Shown here piece by piece: positions 27,196-36,091 of a stretch of 64,000 nucleotides of DNA (positions within the stretch are counted from its first letter, which is position 1; every line of letters starts with the position of its first letter). Under the pieces are notes generated by a model that worked only from the letters and a program-made list of their open reading frames with translations, was not told the origin of the DNA and made no database searches. Position numbers and translations under genes: made by a program. The stretch is from Accumulibacter sp. (lineage in GTDB: Bacteria; Pseudomonadota; Gammaproteobacteria; Burkholderiales; Rhodocyclaceae), in contig JACKLX010000004.1 of assembly GCA_024235695.1 (NCBI GenBank), positions 1-64,000 on the forward strand, in the 5' to 3' direction.

Positions 27196-27813
27196 TCAAC
27201 ACGGCAGCCCGTCGGGCCACAGGCAAGAGCCCGCAGCGTGCTGCGCGCCGGTCAGCGAATCGAGCAGCCGGGCGAGGTCGGCGGGCGAGGTCCACCAGAT
27301 CGGCGCGATGTCCTTGAACGGTCCGATGCCGGCGATCGCGTTCTGCACTGCCGCCCCGCAGAACAAGGGCATCCCCCTGTCGGCCTCCGGCAGGCGCGCG
27401 ACGACGGCCGAGAACTGGGGCTCGGGCAGCGTGAACCGATAGATCTGGATTCTCGGGCCATCGACCATCTGATAGGCGACGTAATCGGCAAGGCCAGGCT
27501 GCCGCCAGTCGGGACGCTGCGAGCGAACGTTCTGGTAACTACCGGCCGGATCGCTCAGCCGCGCGCCGGCGAACAGTCCGGCATGATTTCCCAACACGGC
27601 ATTGTTGTTGATCACCACCACCACTTCGTGCTCGCCGGGATCGGCAAGATCGATCACCGTGCCAAGACCGTCCAGCGGTCTTTCGGCAGCATCCTTGACC
27701 GCGTCGCCGTTGCCGGGTGGCGTCGCACAGGCGACCAGCAGCAGCACCGGCAGCAGGCGCCGCAGCCGTGACACCGAATGGACAAGGACTGGCAGGCGGC
27801 GGTAATCGTTCAT
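27196..27813 (-). CDS. Hypothetical lipoprotein
   Basis: A 205-residue protein of unknown function. Residues 17-29 (RRLLPVLLLVAC) read as a lipoprotein signal, with the lipidated cysteine at about position 29. The mature part has a proline/glycine-rich start and motifs such as VIDLADPGEHEVVVVINNNA and PIWWTSPADLARLLDSL. I do not recognise the family. The ATG at 27813 has GGAG seven bases upstream. It faces gcvP tail to tail and is divergent from the glutathione peroxidase gene across about 200 bases. Confidence 0.65.
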   Translation of the reverse strand: MNDYRRLPVLVHSVSRLRRLLPVLLLVACATPPGNGDAVKDAAERPLDGLGTVIDLADPGEHEVVVVINNNAVLGNHAGLFAGARLSDPAGSYQNVRSQRPDWRQPGLADYVAYQMVDGPRIQIYRFTLPEPQFSAVVARLPEADRGMPLFCGAAVQNAIAGIGPFKDIAPIWWTSPADLARLLDSLTGAQHAAGSCLWPDGLPC

Positions 27814-28020
27814 CGTTCTGCTCCGCGGTCAAGAATCCGGCGCCTGCTGGCGCACCGGCGTGCTCATGCCGCGCCATGGTAAATCAGCCGACCGTTTGTC
27901 GGTAGCCCTGCCTTCGCTGACGGCACAAGCGGCGGGCGGTCACGCACGGAGCGGCGTTTCTGGGTACACTGCCGGCAGCTTGCCGTTTCGCAAATTGCCA
28001 CTCATCCTGGAGACATGGCC

Positions 28021-28515
28021 ATGACCGCACCGATCCACGCACCGATCCATGACTTCACGGCCGATCGCCTCGAAGGCGGCAGCCAGTCGCTTGGCGACTA
28101 CGCCGGCAAGGTCCTGCTGATCGTCAACACCGCCAGCAACTGCGGCTTCACGCCGCAGTACGAGGGTCTCGAGGCGCTCTATCAGCGCTATCGGCAGCGC
28201 GGTTTCGAGGTACTCGGATTTCCCTGTAACCAGTTCGGCTCGCAGGAGCCCGGCGAAGCGGACGAGATCGCCAGCTTCTGCCAGAAGAACTACGGCGTCA
28301 GCTTCCCGATGTTCGCCAAGATCGACGTCAACGGCGACCATGCGCACCCGCTCTACCGCTACCTCAAGAAGGCCGCACCTGGCCTGCTCGGCAGCGAGGG
28401 CATCAAATGGAATTTCACCAAATTCCTGGTCAATCGCCAGGGCGAGGTGAGCGCGCGCTACGCCTCGGCGACGGCACCGGAAACGATCGCCCGGGACATC
28501 GAAGAACTGCTCTGA
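28021..28515 (+). CDS. Glutathione peroxidase family protein
   Basis: A thiol peroxidase that reduces peroxides. The catalytic cysteine is in IVNTASNCGFTPQYEGL, followed by the second family motif GFPCNQFGSQEPG with its glutamine, and WNFTKFLVN near the C-terminus with the tryptophan. In this bacterial cysteine form the reductant is often thioredoxin rather than glutathione. The start at 28021 is preferred over the ATG at 28015 because GGAG (28009-28012) is eight bases before the former and only two before the latter. Confidence 0.93.
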   Translation: MTAPIHAPIHDFTADRLEGGSQSLGDYAGKVLLIVNTASNCGFTPQYEGLEALYQRYRQRGFEVLGFPCNQFGSQEPGEADEIASFCQKNYGVSFPMFAKIDVNGDHAHPLYRYLKKAAPGLLGSEGIKWNFTKFLVNRQGEVSARYASATAPETIARDIEELL

Positions 28516-28587
28516 TGAATAGCGGCCAAGAGCCGGCGGCCTGCCGCCGTCGGCACCGGCAGGCCACCGCTTCGCCCGGAAAGCAGA

Positions 28588-29184
28588 GTGCCGCTTCCTG
28601 ACTTCAGCGCCATGTTGCGCTGGCCGAACGTGCCGGCGTGCTACGGCTGGCTGTCGCTGGACCGGCGCGGCCGCTGGCGGCTGCGCGGCGACCTGCTGAA
28701 CCATGCCGGCCTCAACGACTTCCTCCATCGGCAATACGCGCATGACCGACACGGCAACTACTTCGTGCAGAACGGCCCGCAACGCGTCTTTGTCGAGCTC
28801 GAGTACACGCCGTGGGTGTTGCACCTGGCAGCAGCGGACTGCTTGGCAACGCAGACCGGTCAAACGGTCAGCGAGTTGCGCGGCGCCGCGGTCGACGAGG
28901 AAGGTAATCTGCTGCTCGAGATCCCGGACGGCATCGCCCTGCTCTGCGACCGCGACCTGCCCGCCCTGCTCCACGCCCTGCGCCGGGCCGATGGTCAGTT
29001 GGTCGACGATGATGCCCTGCTGGCGGCGATCGCGCAGCCCGGCGTCGGGACGTTGACGCTCGATTGGCAGGATCGTCGCCTGCCGGTGGTGGCGCTGCGT
29101 CGATCGCAGGTGCCGGGACGCTATGGCTTCGTCAGCTCGCCGCGCGAAACCGCAGCGGCGACCGCGCCGGATTCGACGCCATGA
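28588..29184 (+). CDS. Conserved protein of unknown function (DUF2946-like region of Betaproteobacteria not certain)
   Basis: A 198-residue soluble protein. The N-terminal half looks conserved: RWPNVPACYGWLSLDRRGRW, then LNDFLHRQYAHDRHGNYFVQ and NGPQRVFVELEYTPWVL. Proteins with this layout are found in Betaproteobacteria, but I cannot give a function or a firm family name. It probably starts at the GTG at 28588, although an ATG at 28612 is possible. The stop overlaps the start of the ferritin-like gene by four bases (ATGA), so the two are translationally coupled. Confidence 0.7.
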   Translation: MPLPDFSAMLRWPNVPACYGWLSLDRRGRWRLRGDLLNHAGLNDFLHRQYAHDRHGNYFVQNGPQRVFVELEYTPWVLHLAAADCLATQTGQTVSELRGAAVDEEGNLLLEIPDGIALLCDRDLPALLHALRRADGQLVDDDALLAAIAQPGVGTLTLDWQDRRLPVVALRRSQVPGRYGFVSSPRETAAATAPDSTP

Positions 29185-29972
29185 ACGCGCGGCAACTCGC
29201 GCTCGACGCCCTGCTGTTGCGCACTCACCGGGAAAAGTGCGCGGCGGTCAGGGCGATCGCACCACCGGCCGCCGAGCAGGCGGTCACCAGCCCCGATTGC
29301 AGCCGACTGGCGAGCGAAACCCTTCCCGGGCGCACGGCCAGGCCGCCGCTGGTGCCGCCGGCGCAACTTGCCCGACGGCCGGTGAACACTCCTGACGGAC
29401 GCGCTGCGCTGTTCCATTCGCTGGCGCATATCGAACTGAACGCGGTCAACCTGGCGCTCGACGCCGTCTGGCGTTTCGACGGCCTGCCAGTCGCGTTCTA
29501 TCGCGACTGGCTCGGTGTCGCCAGCGAAGAGGCCGACCACTTCGACCTGCTCAACGAACACCTGCAAGCGCTGGGCTTCACCTACGGCGATTTTCCCGCC
29601 CACGACGGCCTTTGGGAAATGGCCGAGCGAACCAGCAACGACGTCCTGGCGCGCCTGGCGCTGGTGCCACGGACACTCGAGGCGCGCGGCCTCGACGCCG
29701 CCCCACCGATCCGCGACAAGCTGCAGCGCGTCGGTGACAGTCGCGGTGCGGCGATCCTCGACGTCATCCTGCGCGACGAGATCGGCCACGTCGCGATCGG
29801 CAATCGCTGGTACCGATGGCTCTGTGCGCGACGCGGACTGGAGCCGCTGGCGAGCTATGCCGAACTGGCGCTGCGCCATCGTGCGCCGCGTCTGCGCGGG
29901 CCTTTCAACCTCGAAGCACGCCGTGCCGCGGGCTTCGACGAACGGGAGCTGGCAGCGCTGCAGGCGCAATGA
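29181..29972 (+). CDS. DUF455 family ferritin-like protein
   Basis: A 263-residue helical protein of the DUF455 group, in the ferritin-like superfamily with MiaE-type di-iron hydroxylases. Putative metal ligands are spread over four helices: FHSLAHIELNAVNLALDAVW, GVASEEADHFDLLNEHL and VILRDEIGHVAIGNRWY contain the E...ExxH pairs expected of a di-iron site. The ATG at 29181 overlaps the preceding stop; the longer frame from 29064 lies inside the upstream gene. The substrate is unknown. Confidence 0.82.
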   Translation: MNARQLALDALLLRTHREKCAAVRAIAPPAAEQAVTSPDCSRLASETLPGRTARPPLVPPAQLARRPVNTPDGRAALFHSLAHIELNAVNLALDAVWRFDGLPVAFYRDWLGVASEEADHFDLLNEHLQALGFTYGDFPAHDGLWEMAERTSNDVLARLALVPRTLEARGLDAAPPIRDKLQRVGDSRGAAILDVILRDEIGHVAIGNRWYRWLCARRGLEPLASYAELALRHRAPRLRGPFNLEARRAAGFDERELAALQAQ

Positions 29973-30003
29973 CGCCGCCACTGATTTGCGTCGGCAGCGC
30001 GCA

Positions 30004-31197
30004 ATGACCGCGCCACCGCCCTCGTTTGGCCTCGCTGTCCTGTTGACCACCCTGGTCGCGCTCGGTCCGCTGTCCACCGACCTTTACCTGCCGGCACTGC
30101 CGACGCTGGCCAGGGTCTTTGCCAGCGACGCGGCCGGCGTGCAACTGACGCTGTCGGTCTTTCTCGCCGGTTTCGCCGTCGGCCAGCTGTTCTATGGTCC
30201 GCTGTCCGACCGTTTCGGCCGTCGCCCGGTGATGCTCGGTGGCCTGGCGATCTATTGTCTGGCGACCGTCGGCTGCGTCTTCGCGCCGAGCATCGACGCG
30301 CTGATCGCCGCGCGCTTCGTCCAGGCCATCGGCGCCTGCGCCGGCCCGGTGCTCGGCCGCGCCGTCGTCCGTGACGTCTGGGGTGCGACCGAATCGGCGC
30401 GGATCATCGCCTACATGGGCGGCGCCATGGCCATCGCACCACTGCTCGGGCCGACGCTCGGCGGCTTTCTTACGGTGCTCTTTGGCTGGCAATCGAACTT
30501 CGTCGTCCTGCTGATCGTTGCCGTCTGCCAGGGCGTCGCCGTCGCCTGTCTGCTGCGCGAAAGCAACGTCCATCGTCACCCCGGCGCGACCAATCCGCGC
30601 CAGCTCCTGGCCAGCTTCCGGCAACTGCTCGCCGACCGCCGCTACCTGGGCTACGTGCTCAGCTTCTCGTTCTCCTACAGTGCGCTGTTCGCCTTCATCT
30701 CGGCGTCGTCCTTCGTCCTCGTCGATCGCCATGGACTGACACCGCAGGTGTACGGGATGTGTTTTGGTCTGGTCGTTGCCGGCTACCTGCTTGGCTCGAT
30801 CGCCTCGGGTCGCCTGGTCCGACGGCTCGGTGGCGACACCCTGCTGGCCGGCGGCGCCTGCCTGGGTGCCGTCGCCGGCGCCGTCATGGCGTCCCTGGAG
30901 TTGGCCGGCGTACGCAACATCGCCGCCATTCTCGGACCGATGTTCTTCTGTACCGTGGCCACCGGCCTGGTCATGCCAAACGCCATTGCCCGGGCGCTGG
31001 CGCCGTATCCGACGATCGCCGGCTCGGCTTCGGCCTTGATGGGTTTCGTGCAGATGACCATGGCGGCGCTGGTCGGCATCGCCGTCGGCCACGGCCTCGC
31101 TGGCGGTGGCGGTGCGCTGGCGGCGGGGGTGGCAATCTGCACGGCGTTGGCGCCGCTGTCCTGGCTGCTCCTGATCCGCGGCCGCGGCGGCAACTGA
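30004..31197 (+). CDS. Bcr/CflA family drug resistance MFS transporter
   Basis: A 397-residue, 12-helix proton-driven exporter. The family motif near the start is LSTDLYLPALPTLARVF, followed by the MFS motif GPLSDRFGRRPVMLGGL between helices 2 and 3. Known members export bicyclomycin, sulfonamides or cysteine; the substrate here cannot be read from sequence. The ATG at 30004 gives the normal N-terminus; a longer open frame from 29515 runs through the ferritin-like gene. It lies 31 bases after that gene on the same strand. Confidence 0.9.
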   Translation: MTAPPPSFGLAVLLTTLVALGPLSTDLYLPALPTLARVFASDAAGVQLTLSVFLAGFAVGQLFYGPLSDRFGRRPVMLGGLAIYCLATVGCVFAPSIDALIAARFVQAIGACAGPVLGRAVVRDVWGATESARIIAYMGGAMAIAPLLGPTLGGFLTVLFGWQSNFVVLLIVAVCQGVAVACLLRESNVHRHPGATNPRQLLASFRQLLADRRYLGYVLSFSFSYSALFAFISASSFVLVDRHGLTPQVYGMCFGLVVAGYLLGSIASGRLVRRLGGDTLLAGGACLGAVAGAVMASLELAGVRNIAAILGPMFFCTVATGLVMPNAIARALAPYPTIAGSASALMGFVQMTMAALVGIAVGHGLAGGGGALAAGVAICTALAPLSWLLLIRGRGGN

Positions 31198-31378
31198 TGG
31201 CGCTCGCCGCGCGCGACACGCCGCTTCGCTCCCCTTCGACCCATTGCCGGTCGCCGGAAGACCGCCAGCAAGATCACTTTCGGAATAAGATTGGACCCTG
31301 CGCAAGGCGTGTCGGGAGTGCTCCCGGACACGCGACGCGCAGGTTTTCTGCAACCGTCCGCCGACCTCGGGATACCAC

Positions 31379-32380
31379 TTGCTAGCCAGAGAAACCACAC
31401 CCAGCGCGATCGTCAGGTATCTCGACCAGTACGTCATCGGCCAGGAGGAAGCGAAGAAGGTTCTGGCCGTCGCGGTCTACTCGCATTATCGCAAGATCGC
31501 CACCTTCGAGCGCGACAGGGGAACCATCGCCAAGAGCAACGTGTTGCTGGTCGGGCCTTCGGGAACCGGCAAGACGCTGCTCTGCGACACCCTGTCGAGG
31601 ATGCTCAAGGTGCCTTTCGTGACCGCCGATGCGACCTCGCTGGCGCAAACCAAATACGTCAACGAAGAAATCGAGGCGGTGCTGCAGCGCCTGGTGGACA
31701 AGGCCGACGGCGAGATCGTCAACGCCCAGCACGGGATCATCTTCATCGACGAGATCGACAAGCTGAAGGCGAGCAACGCGCAGTCAGGCGCGATTTCAGG
31801 GGAGAGCGTTCAGCACGCCCTGCTGAAGATCATGGAAGGCTCGCCGGTGAAGCTGAAGGACGGTCAATACATCGACACCAGCAACGTCCTGTTCATCTGC
31901 GGCGGCGCCTTTGTCGGCCTCGAGAACATCATGTCCAAGACGCACGGCTTCGGCTTCATCGCCACTTCGGCCGACGACAACCAGAACATCCTCGACCGGC
32001 TGAACAAGCGGGTGAAGCCGACCGACCTGTTCGAGTTTGGCCTGATTCCGGAGTTCACCGGCCGCCTGCCGGTGATCGCCAACCTGCACCAGCTCAGCAA
32101 GGCGATGCTGGTGAGCATCATGAGCGTGCCGAAAAACTCGATCTATCGCCAGTACGTCGAGATCTTCCGCGGCGAAGGCGTCGACCTGCGGATCGGCGCA
32201 CGGGTCTTCGAGCAGATCGCCGAAATCGCCATCGAATACAAGACCGGCGCGCGCAGCCTGCGCGGCATCTTCGAGGAGTTGATCACACCGATTCTCTACC
32301 TCGTTCCCGATCACCCGGAGATCGGTCGGGTGGAAATCACCTCGCTGTTCGAGGACGCCCGCCTTGTCGGCAGGAAGTGA
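31379..32380 (+). CDS. Divergent ClpX-like AAA+ ATPase lacking the zinc-binding domain
   Basis: A 333-residue AAA+ protein clearly related to ClpX. It starts at YLDQYVIGQEEAKKVLAVAV, with Walker A LLVGPSGTGKTLL, Walker B IIFIDEIDKL, the sensor region LFICGGAFVGLENI and FGLIPEFTGRLPV. Three ClpX features differ: the N-terminal zinc-binding domain is absent; the pore loop is TKYVN instead of GYVG; and the segment holding the RKH loop is shortened to SPVKLKDGQYIDT. The ClpP-docking IGF tripeptide is replaced by FGF (HGFGFIA). It may therefore be a specialised unfoldase or remodeller. The TTG start at 31379 is uncertain: the frame stays open back to 31289 with no ATG. No clpP is nearby. The next gene overlaps by 17 bases. 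Confidence 0.8.
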   Translation: MLARETTPSAIVRYLDQYVIGQEEAKKVLAVAVYSHYRKIATFERDRGTIAKSNVLLVGPSGTGKTLLCDTLSRMLKVPFVTADATSLAQTKYVNEEIEAVLQRLVDKADGEIVNAQHGIIFIDEIDKLKASNAQSGAISGESVQHALLKIMEGSPVKLKDGQYIDTSNVLFICGGAFVGLENIMSKTHGFGFIATSADDNQNILDRLNKRVKPTDLFEFGLIPEFTGRLPVIANLHQLSKAMLVSIMSVPKNSIYRQYVEIFRGEGVDLRIGARVFEQIAEIAIEYKTGARSLRGIFEELITPILYLVPDHPEIGRVEITSLFEDARLVGRK

Positions 32381-33266
32381 GCACGCGCCAGCCAAGCCGC
32401 AATCCGACGCCGAAGCCGGCGTCAGGGATGGCGCGTCGAGCAGTCTCCGGGCAGGCCTGCGCGCTGCGGCGGGCAGCGTGTTTGCCGCCTGTCTGCTGCT
32501 GACCGGCATCAGCATGTTGCAGGACAAGCTCCTTTACTTCCCCGAACGCGCCAGCGTCGCCGAGATGGCTTCCGGCGGCCTGTCACCCTGGCCGAATGCG
32601 GCCGATTTTCGTGGTCTGCTCGCCGAAACCGGGTCAGAGCCGCGCGGCACCGCGGTGATCTTCCATGGCAACGCCGGCCACGCCGGTCACCGTCAGTACT
32701 ACGTCGGCGAACTCGCCCGCCTTGGCCTGCGGGTGATTCTCGCCGAGTACCCGGCTTACGGCCCGCGCGCCGGTGATCTGGGCGAGCAGAGTCTGGTCGC
32801 CGACGCCGGGCAGACGATTGCCCTCGCCCAGCGGATGTACGGCGGACCACTGCTGGTGATCGGCGAATCGCTTGGCGCCGGCGTTGCCGCAGCGGCCAGT
32901 GCGCAGCAGCGCACAGCGGTCGCCGGCTTGCTGCTGATTACGCCCTGGGACCGGCTCGCGCACGTCGCCGGCCACCACTACCCGCTGTTGCCGGTGCAGT
33001 GGCTGCTGCGCGACCGCTACGACAGCGTCGCCCACCTGGCGTCGTTCGGCCGTCCGGTGCTGGTGGCGATCGCCGCCGACGACCAGATCGTGCCGCCACG
33101 GTTCGGCCGGGCACTGCACGCGGCGCTCGCCGAACCCAAGCGACTGACGGTCATCGAAGGCGCCGGACACAACGACTGGTTTGACCGCCTCGACGACGGC
33201 TGGTGGCGGCGGGCGATCGATTTCCTGCTTCCCGCGAGCAACGCCGCCGACCGTGCGTCGCCCTGA
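32364..33266 (+). CDS. Alpha/beta hydrolase, membrane-anchored
   Basis: A 300-residue protein with a single N-terminal hydrophobic helix (VFAACLLLTGISML) followed by an alpha/beta-hydrolase domain. The nucleophile elbow is VIGESLGAG, the oxyanion-side segment is AVIFHGNAGHAGHRQYY, the acid is probably in IAADDQIVPP, and the histidine is in EGAGHNDWFD. This is the layout of the BEM46/YfhR-like family of unknown substrate. The predicted TTG start overlaps the ClpX-like gene, but a later GTG could be used, so the first 35 residues or so are uncertain. It is probably co-transcribed with the ClpX-like gene. Confidence 0.8.
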   Translation: MSAGSEHAPAKPQSDAEAGVRDGASSSLRAGLRAAAGSVFAACLLLTGISMLQDKLLYFPERASVAEMASGGLSPWPNAADFRGLLAETGSEPRGTAVIFHGNAGHAGHRQYYVGELARLGLRVILAEYPAYGPRAGDLGEQSLVADAGQTIALAQRMYGGPLLVIGESLGAGVAAAASAQQRTAVAGLLLITPWDRLAHVAGHHYPLLPVQWLLRDRYDSVAHLASFGRPVLVAIAADDQIVPPRFGRALHAALAEPKRLTVIEGAGHNDWFDRLDDGWWRRAIDFLLPASNAADRASP

Positions 33267-33282
33267 CCGCGGCGCACCGCGC

Positions 33283-34077
33283 TCAGCGTCCCCCGACCCC
33301 GGTCTCGGTGCCGGCTCCCGGCGCCTTCGGCTTGAGCGCCGCGAGCAGGTCGAGAGGCAGTGGCAGGACGACGGTGGTCGCACGGTCGCCGGCGACCTGG
33401 GTCATCGTCTGCAGGTAGCGCAACTGCATCGCCTCCGGCCGCTGCGCGAGCATCGTCGCCGCTTCGAGCAGGGCGGCAGCCGCTTCCTTTTCACCCTCGG
33501 CGTGAATCACCTTGGCGCGACGCTCGCGCTCGGCCTCGGCCTGGCGGGCGATGGCACGGATCATCGACTCGTTGAGGTCGATGTGCTTGATCTCGACGTT
33601 GGTGACCTTGATTCCCCAGGAGTCGGTCTGTGCGTCGAGGATCTTCTGCACGTCGAGATTCAGCCGTTCGCGTTCGGCCAGCATTTCGTCGAGCTCGTGC
33701 TTGCCGAGAACGACGCGCAGCGTCGTCTGCGCGAGCTGCGAGGTAGCCATCAGGAAATCCTCGACCTGGATGATCGCTTTCTGCGGATCGACGACGCGAA
33801 AGAAAACCACCGCATTGACCTTGACCGAGACGTTGTCGCGCGAAATCACGTCCTGCGGCGCGACGTCCATGGTCACCACCCGCAGGTCCACCCGCACGAT
33901 TTGCTGAACACCGGGTACGACGATCACCAGTCCGGGGCCCTTGACCTTCCAGAAGCGACCAAGCTGGAAAACGACGCCGCGCTGATACTCGCGGAGAATG
34001 CGCAGGGAGCTGAACAGCAGGATCAGCAACAGCGGCAGCAGGATGCCGCCCAGGCCGACGTTGAAGTCGAAGATCAT
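33283..34077 (-). CDS. Slipin (stomatin-like SPFH protein)
   Basis: A 264-residue membrane protein with one N-terminal helix ([16 protein letters not shown]) and an SPFH domain ([40 protein letters not shown]). A helical tail follows, rich in alanine, glutamate and arginine. Slipins oligomerise at the membrane and are paired with NfeD proteases. The ATG at 34077, with GGAGAG upstream, overlaps the nfeD stop; an upstream extension to 34191 lies inside nfeD and is not used. Confidence 0.92.
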   Translation of the reverse strand: MIFDFNVGLGGILLPLLLILLFSSLRILREYQRGVVFQLGRFWKVKGPGLVIVVPGVQQIVRVDLRVVTMDVAPQDVISRDNVSVKVNAVVFFRVVDPQKAIIQVEDFLMATSQLAQTTLRVVLGKHELDEMLAERERLNLDVQKILDAQTDSWGIKVTNVEIKHIDLNESMIRAIARQAEAERERRAKVIHAEGEKEAAAALLEAATMLAQRPEAMQLRYLQTMTQVAGDRATTVVLPLPLDLLAALKPKAPGAGTETGVGGR

Positions 34078-35648
34078 CGAGGCTCTCCTCTGAGTAGCGG
34101 GAAGTCTTCCAGCACCTGCACGTCGAGCGTCAGGCCGTGCACCGCGCGCACACGCACACGCTGCCCCGGCGCCAGCGGCCCGCTGTGGCAATCGGTGCGC
34201 ACGCGCCAGTTCTCGCCACGCAGCTGCGCCCAGACCTGCTCACCGTCGACCGAATGAACGACACCGGTGGCACCGATCATTTCGTCGGCGCCGCTGACCA
34301 CCGGCGCCCGGCGCGCACGTAGGGCCATGCCGCCGACCAGCAGCACCATCGCTGCCGAGCTGGCCGCCAGGCCAAACAGCAGCGGCAGCGGCACACCGAG
34401 GCCCGGCACGTCGCGGTCGAACAGCAGCAAGCCGCCGGCAATGAATGCAGCGATGCCGCCGACCCCGAGGACGCCGAAACTCGGCGACAACAGTTCGGCG
34501 GCGAGCAGCCCGATACCGAGCACGATCAGTGCCAGGCCGGCGTAGTTCACCGGCAGCATCTGCAGGGCAAACATCGCCAGCAGCAGACAGATGGCTCCGA
34601 CCGTGCCGGCAACGCCGAAACCCGGCGACGAGAATTCGAAGATCAGTCCGTAGATGCCGATCATCATCAGGATCAGTGCGAAGCTCGGGTTGGCGATCAC
34701 CGACAGCAAGCGATGGCGCGCGTCGGGCAGCAACTCCGTAGTCGTCAGGCCGCGCGTCGCCAGCGTCACCGTGCCGCCCGGCAGCTTGACGCGGCGCCCG
34801 TCGATCTGCGCCAGCAGGTCGGCGACGTTCGGCGAGACGACGTCGATCACGTGCTCGCGCAAGGCCTCGGCGGCGGTCAGGGTGACCGCCTCGCGCACCG
34901 CGCGCTCGGCCCATTGGGCATTGCGCCCGTGCTGCTGGGCGAGACCGCGGATGAACGCAGCGGCGTCATTCACCTGCTTGCTCTTCATCGCGTCGCCGAG
35001 CGCCGGGGCAGCAGCCGGGGCAGCAGCCGGGGCGGATGGCGGGGCGGATGGCGAGGCGGCATTCGGGGGCGATGCGGGCTCGCTTGCCGATCCCGGCACG
35101 CGCGGGTTGGCGGGCGCTGACGGCAGCGCGCCTGGTTCGGTGGCGGGTGCCGGTGCGGCGGCGGGCGCTGCCGGCGATTCCGGCGCCGACGGCGCACCGG
35201 GCAGACCGATCGATACCGGTGTCGCCGCCCCCAGCGTCGTCGCCGGCGCCATCGCCGCAAGGTGACTGGCATAGAGAATGTAGGTGCCGGCGCTTGCCGC
35301 GCGTGCGCCCTGCGGGCTGACGTAGGAAACGACCGGCACCGGCGACGCCAGGATCGCCTGGACGATCTGCCGCATGGCGCTGTCGAGACCGCCGGGGGTG
35401 TCGATCCGCAGGACGACCAGCGGCGCCCCCTCCTGCTGCGCCCGCTGCAGGCCGCGCACGACATAGTCGGCGCTGGCAGGGCCGATCGCGTCCTGAACGG
35501 TCAGCACCAGTACCGGCGCACCGTCCACCGCGCGGACGGTGCCGAAGACCATCGCCGCCACGGCCAGCAGCAGCACCGCCAGCCAGCGCCGCGCAGCGAC
35601 GGTGGCGGTCGGAGTTTGTCCTGCGCAGCGTCGAAGCAGCGTTTTCAT
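34074..35648 (-). CDS. NfeD family membrane serine protease (long form) with Pro/Ala-rich insertion
   Basis: A 524-residue ClpP-class membrane protease, partner of slipin. After a signal helix comes the protease domain: [18 protein letters not shown], then the nucleophile Ser119 in [10 protein letters not shown]. The catalytic lysine is probably Lys224 in [15 protein letters not shown]. Between them residues 150-220 are an unusual Pro/Ala/Ser-rich linker. Four to five membrane helices and an OB-like NfeD domain ([20 protein letters not shown]) end the protein. The ATG at 35648 follows GGAAGGGAAG. The start of the slipin gene overlaps its stop, so the pair is translationally coupled. Confidence 0.92.
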   Translation of the reverse strand: MKTLLRRCAGQTPTATVAARRWLAVLLLAVAAMVFGTVRAVDGAPVLVLTVQDAIGPASADYVVRGLQRAQQEGAPLVVLRIDTPGGLDSAMRQIVQAILASPVPVVSYVSPQGARAASAGTYILYASHLAAMAPATTLGAATPVSIGLPGAPSAPESPAAPAAAPAPATEPGALPSAPANPRVPGSASEPASPPNAASPSAPPSAPAAAPAAAPALGDAMKSKQVNDAAAFIRGLAQQHGRNAQWAERAVREAVTLTAAEALREHVIDVVSPNVADLLAQIDGRRVKLPGGTVTLATRGLTTTELLPDARHRLLSVIANPSFALILMMIGIYGLIFEFSSPGFGVAGTVGAICLLLAMFALQMLPVNYAGLALIVLGIGLLAAELLSPSFGVLGVGGIAAFIAGGLLLFDRDVPGLGVPLPLLFGLAASSAAMVLLVGGMALRARRAPVVSGADEMIGATGVVHSVDGEQVWAQLRGENWRVRTDCHSGPLAPGQRVRVRAVHGLTLDVQVLEDFPLLRGEPR

Positions 35649-36004
35649 CACTCTTCCCTTCCCCGGCTTTCCTTGCCTGGCTTTCCTCGCGGTCATGACT
35701 TCTCGAAACCCACATCCGGAAAGCCGCCGCCGTTTTCCTCACGTGCGCCGTGCCGCGTGCACACTCTCCGTACATGCCGGTCTGCGCACCGGCATCGCCC
35801 GACGGCCGGCGAGCATGCTCCGCGAGTTCGCCGCCGCACGGCAAGCCTGCGTTGGCACGGCCAGCCAGCGATGTCGCTACGACCGGGCGAGCCGGTCCGG
35901 GTTCCGCCGACAGGCTTGGCGAGCGTTGGCGCATCGATCATTACCAGTATAGGCATCACGTCAAGGCGACGCGAGCAGCTGGCCCCTACCGCCCGCGGCC
36001 AGGC
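35649..36004. other. Intergenic region between divergent nfeD and the MBL-rhodanese gene
   Basis: No gene is supported. A 7-bp inverted repeat, ATGCCGG (35774-35780) and CCGGCAT (35789-35795), lies about 130 bases upstream of nfeD. The remainder shows nothing recognisable besides the promoter listed next. Confidence 0.4.
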
Positions 36005-36034
36005 TTGAGAATCGGCAGCCCGACGAGCTACACT
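36005..36034 (+). promoter_or_regulatory. Probable promoter of the MBL-rhodanese gene
   Basis: TTGAGA (36005-36010) and TACACT (36029-36034) are separated by 18 bases. The predicted start site would place the stem-loop at 36049-36074 in the 5' leader. Confidence 0.45.
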
Positions 36035-36048
36035 GGCAGGCAGTGACA

Positions 36049-36074
36049 CCCGGTGCTTGCATCGAAGCACCGGG
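36049..36074 (+). repeat. Perfect 10-bp stem-loop in the 5' leader of the MBL-rhodanese gene
   Basis: CCCGGTGCTT (36049-36058) and AAGCACCGGG (36065-36074) are exact inverted copies around a six-base loop. The structure ends six bases before the AGGAGG ribosome binding site at 36081-36086, with no T run behind it, so it is more likely a leader structure or operator than a terminator. Confidence 0.8.
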
Positions 36075-36091
36075 CAATACAGGAGGCTGTG

